64,000 bases of DNA from Heligmosomoides polygyrus polygyrus (Eukaryota; Nematoda; Chromadorea; Rhabditida; Heligmosomidae): the NCBI GenBank assembly GCA_947396885.1, contig OX377205.1, forward strand, positions 26,585,407-26,649,406, written 5' to 3'. The notes below the pieces were generated by a model. That model made no database searches. It had not been told where the DNA came from and was given only the letters and a program-made list of their open reading frames with translations. The first letter of the stretch is position 1, and every line of letters starts with the position of its first letter. Made by a program: the position numbers and the translations under genes. Of this stretch, positions 1 through 11,229 are shown in pieces.

Positions 1-23
1 GGCACGGCAGGTGATACAGGTGA

Positions 24-782
24 CACCCAGCAAGACATAGCAATGTGTTTCCTAGAAATTGTGATCTAGTCATTAGCTTACAGGAACATGTGCCACACGA
101 ATATTTTGAATTTCTTGTCCTGTTTTATAGTCTCTAAGGAATTCTGTATTATCTCCAGCAAAAACCATGTATAACAACACCGACATCGTAAAGCAAATGC
201 ATAGTTTAGAGTCGTATGACACAGGAATTTAGAGGCTGACACATCACAGTCACTGCAGTTCCGCTTGTCGTTTCTTCCGACCATAATACCATTGTGCATA
301 GGGGGCGCAGAGAACGCAAGGTGGTTGTGGCAGCTGAAAGTGAACATATTTGTAGGTGACTAAAGTTCTACCACTTCAGTTATTTTCAAGATTATTTTCA
401 GATCGACTCATATAACAACATTTGATTAGCAATTTGAAGTCAGTGGTAGATCATACTTCGTTGATTTCCACTAAGAAAGCGTGGCAAAAAATAAAGTCGA
501 GACATGCTAAGAAGATCAGGTGCTCGAGTCTCATTTTGCCATTCTAGAGACGATCCCATAATTACCTTTGAAGTGACCAGTGAAGTGATGGAAAAACTTT
601 GAAACAATGCCCTTAGAGCAACTTTGTGAGGGGAATAGTCTGATAAATGTTCCCTCTTGTCGCGAGATGCGATCGGAATGCGTCAAACGCGGGATATGTT
701 GGCTATTGGATCAAATTTCATAATAGGATGCCTCCAGATAGCAAACAAAACACTACAGGTTCTATCGTTTACTACTACTACA
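24..782. other. Non-coding stretch, duplicated at 28004-28790
   Basis: I see no convincing exon here. The open frames on both strands are short and differ between the two copies by indels, for example 28621 against 641, so protein coding is not supported. Confidence 0.5.
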
Positions 783-1075
783 TAAAAGGATAAAGGACGG
801 ATCCTACTCAATCCCTATTGGAATAGGCCACGCATTCTACTTCTACATCGTGGAGGCGTTTTGAATGCGTATTTGGCCATACAATGACTTGCGGTGGCCA
901 GCCGATGAACAAGTCAGCGCTTTATCCTTCCCAGACAAGTCTGGTACCAATTCACCGACCCCGGAGGGATGGAAGACTTGGTTGGCCTGGGCGGCAAATC
1001 CGAACCAGGAACCTGGTATCGGGTGCACGCGACTGCCTGCGCCTCCTCTGACTGCGCTACACGCACCCAGTACTA
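783..1075 (-). mobile_element. tRNA-derived SINE, copy 1
   Basis: Read on the minus strand this matches the SINE defined at 23915-24207: a tRNA-like head with a box A (TAGCGCAGTC), a box B-like GGTTCGGATTT, a body and a conserved 3' part ending near GTAGAAGTAGAATGCGTGG. The long open frames across it on both strands recur wherever the SINE occurs and are by-products, not genes. The same insertion is in copy 2 at 28793-29062, so it predates the split of the copies. Confidence 0.8.
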
Positions 1076-1903
1076 TTACATACTACAGTCAAGCCCTAAT
1101 TTTTCTTTGGGCCTCCTGCTCACCCATAGAATGAGCTGGCAGATTTCTCAGCTCACAGTTAATTTTTTTGCGGTTAATTTTGCGTTACGGGCGGCGTTAG
1201 ATGGGGTTAATTTTTGTACAGCACTGACGCTGGGCCTTGCTGAATTTTCCGCAAAGGCCAGCCCTAGCTTGACTCATTTGTCGAAAGGACTGCAGCAGGG
1301 TAGGCTCAATTCTCAGCCAAGAAAGGCTCCTAATCCATCAATCCCGGAAGGCTGGAGGGCTTTGCAGACCTAGGGAAGACCAGAACCAAGGACGTGAAAT
1401 CAAGGTGCACACGACATCCGGCGCCTCTTCCGACTCGGATTCGTTGTAGACTACATCTATTTATTCTGTACGCAGAGAACCATGCCGACAATGCGACGCA
1501 GACGAAGCGACATAAGTCAAGATCAAAGCAAGCAGTTAAATAATGAAGCAACCAACGAAAATCAACCTAATAAGAAGGAAGACTATATCCTGAAGATACC
1601 GGTCAAGAAGTTTTTCTAATATATTCTGGCTTAAGTTGTTTGGTAAGAGGCGTTTCTTAGATAACTGATAAAATAAGGCAAGTGAAAATGGTGACTTTGC
1701 ACTGCTTTTTGCCCTAGAAGACTGAATCACCCCACTGAGCATCCCTTGTAGAACACCTAAAGGGAGCGCGAGTGAAATCATATCTCATCTTATACATTGT
1801 AATTAAATCATATATTTTCCTGCGACATTCAAGTGTGTATGAGTTGAAAAATCTGTTTCGTCCAGATGGTGTTGTAATTATACCCAATGTCATTATGTAT
1901 ACC
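1076..1903. other. Non-coding stretch, duplicated at 29063-29896
   Basis: No gene recognised. The stretch ends exactly at the target site of the 6.5 kb fold-back element; copy 2 runs uninterrupted through the corresponding point at about 29897. Confidence 0.5.
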
Positions 1904-1905
1904 TA

Positions 1906-3756
1906 CAATACCGCTCCTGTCTTTTGGTTTTTGGGCGGAATAGACGGAAAAAACCGCCGTTTCCGCCGCTTTTCTATAACTCCCTTCAAAGTGCTTTGAT
2001 CAGAAAATAATTTCCCCCATTCGAATCCACTCTTGATGATCTATCCAATGATGTAGGTTGCATTCAGAGGTTCTTAAAAAAGTTGGTTCGGTGACCTATA
2101 TAGTCTCAGCGGCGGCGGCCTCCCTTCGCCGCTCGAGATAATTGCCCCCACAGGGAATATCTACCTAGCTCGTCAGAATAAGCACTTTTAAATAAATCTC
2201 TCGTCTTTCGCTTGTCGTAACTCTGCATAGTACACTTTTTTATAGCCAATGAAAAACTGTGATCATTTTGATCTACTTTTTTTCTAAAATTTTCTTCATC
2301 TGATCCGCCAGTTTTTGGAAATCGTCCGATTTCATGGGCTCCCATTTGGTCTCGGTTTCGTCCATAAAAACACAAAGTTCAATATTCAGCCGAGCTAGCA
2401 TAGTTTACAAGATAGCTCAGAGAAAGCGATATAAATAAAGCGGTTCGAAAACTATTAACTGCGAAAGTCACCTACAGGTCAATTGTTGACGGGAAATGTG
2501 ATTTTTGCCAGATCAAGTGCACGACAGAAGTCTCGCCTTCAGGAGGGCGGACCTCAAAATGAGAGGTTCGCGGTAGTGCTCTGTCACCGTCCACCTGTGG
2601 TCTTCTTGGCATGGTAGTGGATTGTATGACATGTAAACAAGCGGCCAAACCTCACAAGAGCCGTTAAATGCCTCCACCACAATTTTGGCTGAAAAAGTTG
2701 TTCTAGAATAGAAAACTTTCTCAACCAATGACTTTCCCCGTGAATTCTGAGTCGAATGATGTTAGTTTCTAAACTTTTCCATTACTTTAACCATTTTCTG
2801 AAACTCTCTGATTGCTCGCCAGACTGTGGGGTGCGGTCCGAGCCACGATTAGGGCGGCCGCCGCTCTACCAGTGTGGTGACCTCACGTGACCCTCTTGAT
2901 GCCTAATGCCGCCCAGTACACTACCGCCTCTGATGGTCTTGTACTCCGGCTCCTTATTGATTTTTTTGCAATAAGAACTCAAATAGCTTTTTTAAAATGA
3001 ATGCTATCACTTATAACTAAGCAGTGTTCTAGAACTACTGAATGCATCATAGTATACCATTTTATTTAATCTTTTAGTTTTGGCCTGCATCTCTTTAAGA
3101 ATCCGATATATTTTCTTGCAAGCTTGCGCCATGTAGTCGCCTGAATTCTTGTATTTAATACTCGATTGATTGTGTTTTGTAAAATTTAAAAACACACTAA
3201 TGCTTGCGAAAAATACAGGGTATCCCAAAAATGCAGGCATTGTTTGAAAGGTTCTAGCGTTGCTGCTCATGAAGCTTTGAGGATGTTCAAGACTCATCGG
3301 AAAGCACAGGTTAACGAGATTTCAGCGGCGTTAAAGTAGTCTAGACTGCGCCATGCTCCGCCTGAAAGCTTGCATTTCACCTTCGATTGATTGTTCATGA
3401 GCTGAACGCTTGTTACATTCTTGTCGCTGCTTGGTTGCATTTATCTGTTCAGTTCTTCTTTTAACGTTTAGTACTTGACAGTCACGTGAAAGACATGTTA
3501 CACGCCTGTTTATTGAATGCACAATTTAAATGTGAGCAGGAGCCCAATTTCCAAGACGGATTCTGTGGATTGATGAATCAACATTCAAGTTGAATGGTGA
3601 GAGTAATCAGCATTATTGCATCTACTGGTCGGCGGAAAACATTTAATGAAGCACAGCACAGGTTAATCTGGCCAGTAAAAGCAAAACTGCAACGTGCATT
3701 CACTACCTGCGCAACCAATCGAATCTGAAATGCAAGGTTTCAGGCTGGGGGCATGG
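1906..3756 (+). repeat. Left inverted arm of the fold-back element
   Basis: This is the reverse complement of 6539-8386 with only scattered single-base differences. A short frame (2106-2375, minus) is open in both arms, but it simply follows from the arm identity and resembles nothing I recognise. Confidence 0.88.
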
Positions 3757-4060
3757 ACTGAACGTCCTACAAATAGAAACGAGCTTCTTATAGGTTAAAC
3801 TACAGACTCTAAGATGGCTATAGTATTTTTTGTTCATAAAAAACCTAGAACAATTTTTTTTTGAAGTTTTTTTTTTACTTCAGCTGCCCGAAGGGTGTAA
3901 TGATTTTTTAAAGACCAGATTGCACCATGCACTGGAGAAGCTCGTTGAGTTGAGAAACTTTTGTTTTACTTGGTTGATAATGTAAATGCTGTCTACATAA
4001 ATCGTCAATGTAGGGATATGTGTGTGTTTTTTTACAATTGTCTATGTTGCACCGTTTGTA

Positions 4061-5321
4061 TTAGGTTGGAAAAAAAGTCTTTTCATTTTTTTCAAAGATT
4101 TATTACTTCACAACTACAAAGTCAAATCAATTGAGATAAACTCTATTTTGTTCTACTACACTTCTCCAAAGACGTGGTAATTTTTCTAATTCCTCTCGCG
4201 TAAAAGACTGCAGTTCTGAAGTCGAATCACCGCTGAATACAATTTTTGAGGTCCTCGTCCGTTTCAAAATATTTCTCTCCAATTTCTTGCTTGAGAGCGT
4301 GGAAGAAATAGCATTCGGGAGGGCCGAGGTCAGGGCTATACGGTGGATGTGGCATTACCTCCCAGCCCAGCTTCTTTATTGTTTCTCTTGTGAGTCTTGC
4401 AGCATGTCGCTTTGCGTTGTCATGCAGGATCATCACCTTCGACTTCTCAGGCCTCTTTTCTTGGAAAGCTGCTGCGACTTTGTGGAGTTGGCCACTGTAT
4501 GTGGCAGCAGTAAGTGTCTCTCCACTTCTGAGAGTTTGCCGATAAATCACTCCTCTGATATCCACCAAACACCCAAGAGAATCTTCCGTTCGTGAACATT
4601 GGGCTTGAGATCAGACTTAGGGCTCTCTCCCTCTTGTACCCGTTGCCTTTCCTCGGAAGTTGGCACACAGAACCCAGGACTCTTCGCCTGTCACAATCCG
4701 CGGAAGAAACGATTTTCTTCCTTATCTGGACAGAAGAGAAGCAGCGATGGAGAGCCGTCGACCTTTCTGAGTGTCTGACAGGGCATGTGGAATCCAAGCT
4801 CCAAATTTCCATGAAAGCCAAGATTCTTCAGATGGATCCCCACTATCCTATGAGACACTTCGAGCTTCTCTGCCAGCTGACGTGTCGTCTGCCAACTATC
4901 GGTACGAAGAAGATGGTGTAGTTCACTGTCGTCCAATCCAGTTGGCCTTCCTGACCATGCTTTGCCCTCAGTGAATAATTTCCCTTTAAAGACTTTCCGA
5001 ACCACTCATAACAGGCGCGATGAGTAGCAGATCCCAAGCCATATATGTGGTTAATTTGGTCTGCTGCCTGACGTGCTGTGGATTCTTTAATGAATTCTTG
5101 AAGAATGCCGTGCTGAAAACGGCCATGAGGTAGATCTGGCATTGAGTTCGGAAGATTGGATGGATAACGAATTACAAGAAGAGTCTTAACCTGTGTCTGC
5201 GTGCGAACGGTAGACAAGTGTGATAGGATTACGAAATCAGCAATCAACATTGGCTAGTGCGTTTACAAGGGGAAGGGTAAAAAAAATTTCGAAGTGTGAA
5301 GAGACTTTTTTTCCAACCTAA
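4061..5321 (-). mobile_element. mariner transposon nested in the fold-back element
   Basis: The ends TTAGGTTGGAAAAAAAGTCT and a matching inverted copy ending CCAACCTAA are flanked by TA (4059-4060 and 5322-5323). The length of 1,261 bp is typical of a full mariner. It carries a disrupted transposase on the minus strand (5250 to 4227). It lies in the unpaired centre of the fold-back element, so it was probably inserted after that element formed. Confidence 0.92.
4227..5250 (-). pseudogene. mariner transposase, broken by frameshifts
   Basis: Read from 5250 down to 4227, mariner features appear in order but in different frames. First comes the N-terminal helix-turn-helix region (ATHRACYEWFGKSLKGN, near 5010). 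A second DNA-binding part follows (RQLAEKLEVSHRIVGIHLKNLG, about 4880-4820). Last is the catalytic C-terminus with HDNAKRHAA and PPYSPDLGPPECYFF (4490-4300). At least two frame changes separate these pieces, so it cannot make a full protein. The family's second catalytic Asp is present in HDNA; the third, normally Asp in PSDY, is Glu here (PPEC) at the expected 34-residue spacing. Enzymes of this family cut and paste DNA at TA sites. Confidence 0.88.
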
Positions 5322-5323
5322 TA

Positions 5324-6538
5324 AGTGTGAAATTCCATCAAACCAAGATTTTGCCATCAATCGAATCAAAAAGCGCAACGTCATAGAAGAGGGCATGGCG
5401 CAATCCCTTTTTGGCACTAAAAATCGCTGCCCTCCTGTTCTTAAAAAAAGGTATAAACCTTTGTTTTCCATAAAAATCAGAATTTTGTAAAATTTCAAAG
5501 TGTTCACTTATTAGCTGCCGCAGACGTGACGTGCCGTTTGAGGTGTAGCAGACGTCGTTCACCGTGCGCAGGGATTCAGAAGACGTGCTGCAGGCGTCTA
5601 ACTCGTGAGGATTCCGAGTAAGGGGGACCAGAGGAGGGGAACCAGTGAACAGGATCAACAACAAGGGACCACTAGAAGGGGGAATAAGGGGGCCAGGAAT
5701 TTCTCTTATTATCGTCCAGTGTGCGTTGGGTTCCTGAAGACGCGTCATAGAAGTCTTGCCGCGTGTGTCGAGATGCAGAAGCAGTGTCATAGACGTCATG
5801 TCAACGTTGTGACACGTGAGTCGGGACTCTTTGTCACATGCGCGTGTCTGACTCTCATTCCGTTTTTTTGCCAGCACATAGGTAATCAAGCAGTAGCAAG
5901 GAGGGTGGGGGATGTGAGAGAGTGATTATGGAATTCGAAGGAGTATTGTTGCCAGCGTACAGCAAACGGTGTCGACCTGTCGGCCCCCATAAGAAGCTCG
6001 TTTCTATTTGTAGGACGTTCAGTTTTATTTCAAAGTTCATAGTCCAGCTTAGAAGAGTGTCTAATCTGAGGTGAAAAGTATCCAATTCAAAGTGAAAATG
6101 GTATACAGGGTGTCTCAAATAATGTGTACACTGTTTGAAAGCTGATCACTTTGCTCACGGTGAAGGTACTGAAGAAGTTAAGGGCTCCTATGAAAGCCTA
6201 GAAGAACAGAAAGTTTAGCGGTACGGACATATGAGCGGTACGGATTACGCCATACACTCGTCTGACACCTTGCATTTTACACTCCATTGATTGTTTTTCG
6301 CTTGAATACTTGTCATAAATACTCCATAAGGTGGCCGTATCGATTGATTTGTGTTTTTCTTAAGGCTTAAAATTTAAAAACACGTTTGCGAAAAATACGG
6401 GGTGTCTTTAAAAACGCAGGTACTATCTGAAGGGCCCTAACATTGTTAATATTGAAGCTTTTGAAGATGTTTGAGACTCATATGAAAGCACAGGATAATG
6501 AGATTTCTGTGGCGTGCAAATAGTCAAAATTGCGCCAT
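5324..6538. repeat. Centre of the fold-back element with degenerate repeated units
   Basis: At 6105-6360 and 6390-6538 there are degenerate, same-orientation versions of the left-arm segment around 3215-3530. Each starts near a CAGGGTGTC/CGGGGTGTC-type sequence, followed by GTTTGAAAG-like and CATTGATTGTTTTTCGC-like blocks. The frame at 5338-5889 (minus) has no recognisable domain. Confidence 0.55.
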
Positions 6539-8386
6539 TCCCCCAGCCTGAAACCCTGCATTTCAGATTCGATTGGTTGCGCAGGTAGTGAATGCTCGTT
6601 GCAGTTTTGCTTTTACTGGCCAGATTAACCTGTGCTGTGCTTCATTAAATGTTTTCCGCCGACCAGTAGATGCAATAATGCTGATTACTCTCACCATTCA
6701 ACTTGAAGGTTGATTCATCAATCCACAGAATCCGTCTTGGAAATAGGGCTCCTGCTCACATTTAAATTGTGCATTCAATAAACAGGCGTGTAACATGTCT
6801 TTCACGTGACTGTCAAGTACTAAACGTTAAAAGAAGAACTGAACAGATAAATGCAACCAAGTAGTGACAAGAATGTAACAAGCGTTCAGCTCATGAACAA
6901 TCAATCGAAGGTGAAATGCAAGCTTTCAGGCGGAGCATGGCGCAGTCTAGACTACTTTAACGCCGCTGAAATCTCGTTAACCTGTGCTTTCCTATGAGTC
7001 TTGAACATCCTCAAAGCTTCATGAGCAGCAACGCTAGAACCTTTCAAACAATGCCTGCATTTTTGGGATACCCTGTATTTTTCGCAAGCATTAGTGTGTT
7101 TTTAAATTTTACAAAACACAATCAATCGAGTATTAAATGCAAGAATTCAGGCGACTACATGGCGCAAGCTTGCAAGAAAATATATCGGATTCTTAAAGAG
7201 ATGCAGGCCAAAACTAAAAGATTAAATAAAATGGTATACTATGATGCATTCAGTAGTTCTAGAACACTGCTTAGTTATAAGTGATAGCATTCATTTTAAA
7301 AAAGCTATTTGAGTTCTTATTGCAAAAAAATCAATAAGGAGCCGGAGTACAAGACCATCAGAGGCGGTAGTGTACTGGGCGGCATTAGGCATCAAGAGGG
7401 TCACGTGAGGTCGCCACACTGGTAGAGCGGCGGCCGCCCTAATCGTGGCTCGGACCGCACCCCACAGTCTGGCGAGCAATCAGAGAGTTTCAGAAAATGG
7501 TTAAAGTAATGGAAAAGTTTAGAAACTAACATCATTCGACTCAGAATTCACGGGGAAAGTCATTGGTTGAGAAAGTTTTCTATTCTAGAACAACTTTTTC
7601 AGCCAAAATTGTGGTGGAGGCATTTAACGGCTCTTGTGAGGTTTGGCCGCTTGTTTACATGTCATACAATCCACTACCATGCCAAGAAGACCACAGGTGG
7701 ACGGTGACAGAGCACTACCGCGAACCTCTCATTTTGAGGTCCGCCCTCCTGAAGGCGAGACTTCTGTTGTGCACTTGATCTGGCAAAAATCACATTTCCC
7801 GTCAACAATTGACCTGTAGGTGACTTTCGCAGTTAATAGTTTTCGAACCGCTTTATTTATATCGCTTTCTCTGAGCTATCTTGTAAACTATGCTTAGCTC
7901 GGCTGAATATTGAACTTTGTGTTTTTATGGACGAAACCGAGACCAAATGGGAGCCCATGAAATTGGACGATTTCCAAAAACTGACGGATCAGATGAAGAA
8001 AATTTTAGAAAAAAAGTAGATCAAAATGATCACAGTTTTTCATTGGCTATAAAAAAGTGTACTATGCAGAGTTACCACAAGCGAAAGACGAGAGATTTAT
8101 TTAAAAGTGCTTATTCTGACGAGCTAGGTAGATATTCCCTGTGGGGGCAATTATCTCGAGCGGCGAAGGGAGGCCGCCGCCGCTGAGACTATATAGGTCA
8201 CCGAACCAACTTTTTTAAGAACCTCTGAATGCAACCTACATCATTGGATAGATCATCAAGAGTGGATTCGAATGGGGGAAATTATTTTCTGATCAAAGCA
8301 CTTTGAAGGGAGTTATAGAAAAGCGGCGGAAACGGCGGTTTTTTCCGTCTATTCCGCCCAAAAACCAAAAGACAGGAGCGGTATTG
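6539..8386 (-). repeat. Right inverted arm of the fold-back element
   Basis: Reverse complement of 1906-3756. The frames here (6994-7284, 7563-7778, 7917-8186) are the mirror of frames in the left arm and are not regarded as genes. Confidence 0.88.
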
Positions 8387-8388
8387 TA

Positions 8389-9771
8389 CGTACCTGTTCG
8401 TTTTGCATAGATTCTAGCCTGACGATTTCTCTATACTTCAGACTGAAATTTTTAGGTCATATTCTAGAATGGGTCCAACATTCGACTTATAAGCCACTAC
8501 TAAATGTACTAATGAATTTTTCAGCAAGCATTTGAAGCGGATGTGCACAATTCGACCAGCTTCTAGAGATATGACTTCAATAGGCCTCGTGCCCTCCAAA
8601 GTTGAGTATCTAAAATAAAAACAAAATTACGGAAGGAAACTGTACATAGTATTACAATAAATGTTTTTTCTGATCTTGATTACAAAACTATTTCTTCTAC
8701 ACAAATTTGTAATGTTACAGGATCAGTGCTTTCGCAAGAGATACATTATGTGCGGAACATTCATCATCCCATCGATGGCTCATTCTACAGAAATCGACTG
8801 CTCATTCAACAGAAATGTTCCTACCGTTTTTGCCAGGCCAACACTAATCCCAAATTCTTTTCATAGTTCGTTTCTCTGCACTGTTTGCTAATGCGTCCTC
8901 ATTTTTTCTCGCATTAAGTTACGTGTTTGCATTGGCTAAGAGTAGTCCTTGATTGCAGTTAATATTTTTTATACAATTTTTTGATTTTTTTCTTGCTTTT
9001 GATCAACCTTTAGGATTCTCATTCTCCGTACCGACGTCTTTCGTTTGTGCGCTTCAGTATGTGCTCCTCCCTTCTGTGCTATCGCCTCAGGTGCGTACCA
9101 GATTAAAGAGGTCGTGGGGTCGTGTGCTTAGAAGGTCGTAGACCTGGCGCATCGCATGCCGCAAGAATTTTATAAAAGTTTTATGTTCTTTTTATGCTTT
9201 CAGCAACCTTTACAAATTATTTTTCTCCCATTATAAGAGTCAAGGACGGACTACTCTTCACCAGTTGCAAATATCACTCTGAATACTTGACATTTTTTTA
9301 GACTTCTTCCATAGCCAATCATGGATTTCTCATTGTCTGTCTGTTTTTTTTGTAATTGTTATTGGTTACTATAAATATAAATAAATAAATAAATAAATTC
9401 GGTTGGTCTGCGCGGCGGATCCCCTCACTCGCGATAGAGAATTACATGCAAATGCTAAATTTTGAATGTAGCTCAACGAATCAACATTCTAAATACTTAC
9501 ATAGCGTTCTTCATTTCATCGGACATGTCATTCGATGCTGGTCCCAGATATCGAATTTATTTTTTAAGCACGCAATTTGAAGAGCGCTATCAAAAAGCGC
9601 CGAAAAAGGCGCTCTTTGCAGCCCAAGGACCAAATAAAACGGCCAGCGTTCTTATTTTTGTCTCCTCAAGGTACTAAGCGTATCCACTCTCCTGCTGTCC
9701 CAGGTGGAGTACTTGCGACTTTTGCGGTCATAATCGAAGTTCCCATTTTGTTGACCAATTCGCATTTGCAT
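8389..9771. other. Stretch without a recognised gene, duplicated at 29898-31279
   Basis: It holds a short ATAA/AAAT microsatellite (9371-9398; shorter in copy 2 near 30880) and weakly exon-like frames at 8721-8889 and 9014-9139, each preceded by an AG acceptor. Both frames differ between the copies by indels (copy 2 lacks several bases near 30527), so I do not call them. A segment at about 9575-9790 has an inverted GAGCGC/GCGCTC pair around 9580-9620 and may be another old repeat. Confidence 0.4.
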
Positions 9772-9978
9772 TTATTGCTGATTGAAGAATAACGTGGCAT
9801 TTTCCAACAGAAATATTCTTACAAATTTTCGTATCATCAGGAAATATTTTACATATAACACCCTATCGGTTAAGCAAAAAAAGGAGTTCCGAGGTGTATT
9901 TAGTGGAGAGAATTGGAGGCATGACACCTCCCGGAGGAATACCACTAGTAACAGAATGGTAACTAGAAAACGCGTCAT
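9772..9978 (-). CDS. Start of a putative secreted protein (copy 1)
   Basis: On the minus strand an ATG at 9978 opens a frame beginning MTRFLVTILLLVVFLREVSC, a textbook signal peptide (short basic start, about 12 hydrophobic residues, a likely cleavage site after VSC). The mature part LQFSPLNTPRNSFFCLTD follows. The only difference from copy 2 across this part is one silent change. After CLTDR the copies diverge quickly, so the coding exon probably ends near 9860 at a donor such as GTAAAA and the rest of the frame is intron. Later exons were not found. The start lies 123 bp downstream of the stop of the thrombospondin-repeat gene on the same strand. Function is unknown. Confidence 0.5.
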   Translation of the reverse strand: MTRFLVTILLLVVFLREVSCLQFSPLNTPRNSFFCLTDRVLYVKYFLMIRKFVRIFLLENATLFFNQQ

Positions 9979-10101
9979 TAATCCTAGCTTGAGAAATCTA
10001 CGAGGTAAGTTTTTCTAAGTTTTAGTGTGTTTTTTAAGTTTGTTTTTAAGTTATTTATCCACGGAGTAATCCTAGGATGGACATTTCCGTGAGCTTGATA
10101 A

Positions 10102-10443
10102 CTAGCTTGTCCTGAAGGACCTGTCGTCATGCTCCTCCATTACAAATGAACCTACATAGCAAGTGATGCACAATGGAGGAGGCTGCACAGGTGGAGGCGG
10201 CTCGTAGACGGGCACGCATGCAACGGCCGCATTGCACACCATTTGCTCGCTGGTGGCACCGACGCACTGGAATTCGTTAAAAGCAGTTGGCGGTCCGAAG
10301 CCACAGACTCTGTAACGTACCCCTTCAATGCAGCTGCACTGGCGTGTTCGATAGGTGATGCCATTCGTGCCGCACGTCACGCTGCATTCCGACCAGGCCG
10401 ACCACTGAAATTCGTCGCCGTTATCCAAGAAATGCTGGGGAAT
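10102..10443 (-). CDS. Thrombospondin-repeat protein, last coding exon (copy 1)
   Basis: The exon follows the acceptor TTTTATTTTAG, continues in phase 0 from the exon at 13309-13438, and ends at a TAG (10102-10104). It encodes a third TSP1 repeat (FQWSAWSECSVTCG ... YRTRQC ... C) and a proline-rich stretch (YEPPPPVQPPPL) with further cysteines near the C-terminus. TSP1 repeats are about 50-residue extracellular modules with a Trp ladder and conserved disulphides, found in secreted and matrix proteins. Copy 2 differs by four residues, two of them in or next to the proline-rich stretch. The specific ligand cannot be inferred. Confidence 0.85.
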   Translation of the reverse strand: MPQHFLDNGDEFQWSAWSECSVTCGTNGITYRTRQCSCIEGVRYRVCGFGPPTAFNEFQCVGATSEQMVCNAAVACVPVYEPPPPVQPPPLCITCYVGSFVMEEHDDRSFRTS

Positions 10444-11229
10444 CTAAAATAAAACAAAATGTACATCAGGCTAATCGTTGGGTGTGGAACTACCGTCTTC
10501 AACCCATACAAACGCAAGGATATACGTCTGCTGGAGAAAGTACAGAATAATTTCGCCCGCAAAATGATGATTAGGTGTTTTGCGATGGAACATGCCTCCA
10601 TCACTGATAGAGAAACCCGAGCGATACAACTGGGCTTGTGTTGCTAAGGGGTAGAAGAACAATATATGATCTTTTGATGTTGATCAAATTACTGACGGGT
10701 GAAGTACAAATAAAAGCCTCAGATTTCTTTTCGGTGTTAGTTGACTCTGTAACAAGACATGGTTACCTATGAGCAACCGATCCAGTTGCGAAGAGCCAAA
10801 GCCAAATGTAGCAATTTTTTCGAACCGATTTTTTTTGCTACCACTGTTCAAAGACAATGTGCTTTAGACGTCTCTCGGCCAATTTAAGAAATTCATTGAG
10901 GAGCAGCTGAAACAGTTCTAAATTTAGTTCTTTTCTATCTAATCGTTTGCTTTATTGTCGTGTAATCTCTCTTTGGATATGTTATATTGTATTGTCATTC
11001 CAATTCTAGTGTGCATTGCAAGTGGGTGTGTTGTATGACACCGCGCGATGATTCGTGTCACAATATAAATAAATAAACAAATGTATTTGTCACCATCGAG
11101 CTGAACATAAAATAAATGACTAAATGACTCTGCTTGGCTATTTGGCAGTGAAAGTGATCTTGCAGTTCTCTTTTACAGATTGAGATACGCCAAAGGAAAC
11201 TAAAGACCGTTTTTCTCATTTTCTTATAA
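10444..11229. other. Intron of the thrombospondin-repeat gene, proximal part
   Basis: This is intronic on the minus strand. It is conserved in copy 2 (31943-32740). The frame at 10459-10647 (plus) is open in both copies and reads GCGTTVFNPYKRKDIRLLEKVQNNFARKMM. That resembles the C-terminal part of a non-LTR reverse transcriptase (jockey/CR1-type pattern of LE-x-VQ-x-x-F-x-R), so it is probably another retroelement relic. Confidence 0.45.

Larger units (their letters stand above)
1906..8386. mobile_element. 6.5 kb fold-back transposon with about 1.85 kb inverted termini
   Basis: The element starts CAATACCGCTCCTGTC and ends with its reverse complement, and is flanked by TA on both sides (1904-1905 and 8387-8388). 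Copy 2 shows the uninterrupted site at about 29895-29900. The arms 1906-3756 and 6539-8386 are near-identical inverted repeats; complementarity resumes at 3757-3794 and 5988-6023. The centre holds a separate mariner (4061-5321). No transposase belonging to the outer element is evident, so it is probably non-autonomous. TA duplications fit the Tc1/mariner superfamily, but the very long inverted termini are unusual for it; the class assignment is inference. Confidence 0.88.

Noticed and set aside
865..1373. Overlapping open frames with the recurring pattern WPYNDLRWPADEQVSAL
   Set aside because: The same pattern appears in either orientation wherever the SINE occurs; it is translated SINE sequence.
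5338..5889. 183-codon frame on the minus strand beside the nested mariner
   Set aside because: No domain, no homologous frame in related units, and partly overlaps degenerate repeat sequence.
9577..9792. Frames around the minus-strand phrase MGTSIMTAKVAS near 9730
   Set aside because: It looks protein-like and is kept in both copies up to a stop, but there is no start or splice context I trust, and it may belong to a dispersed repeat.
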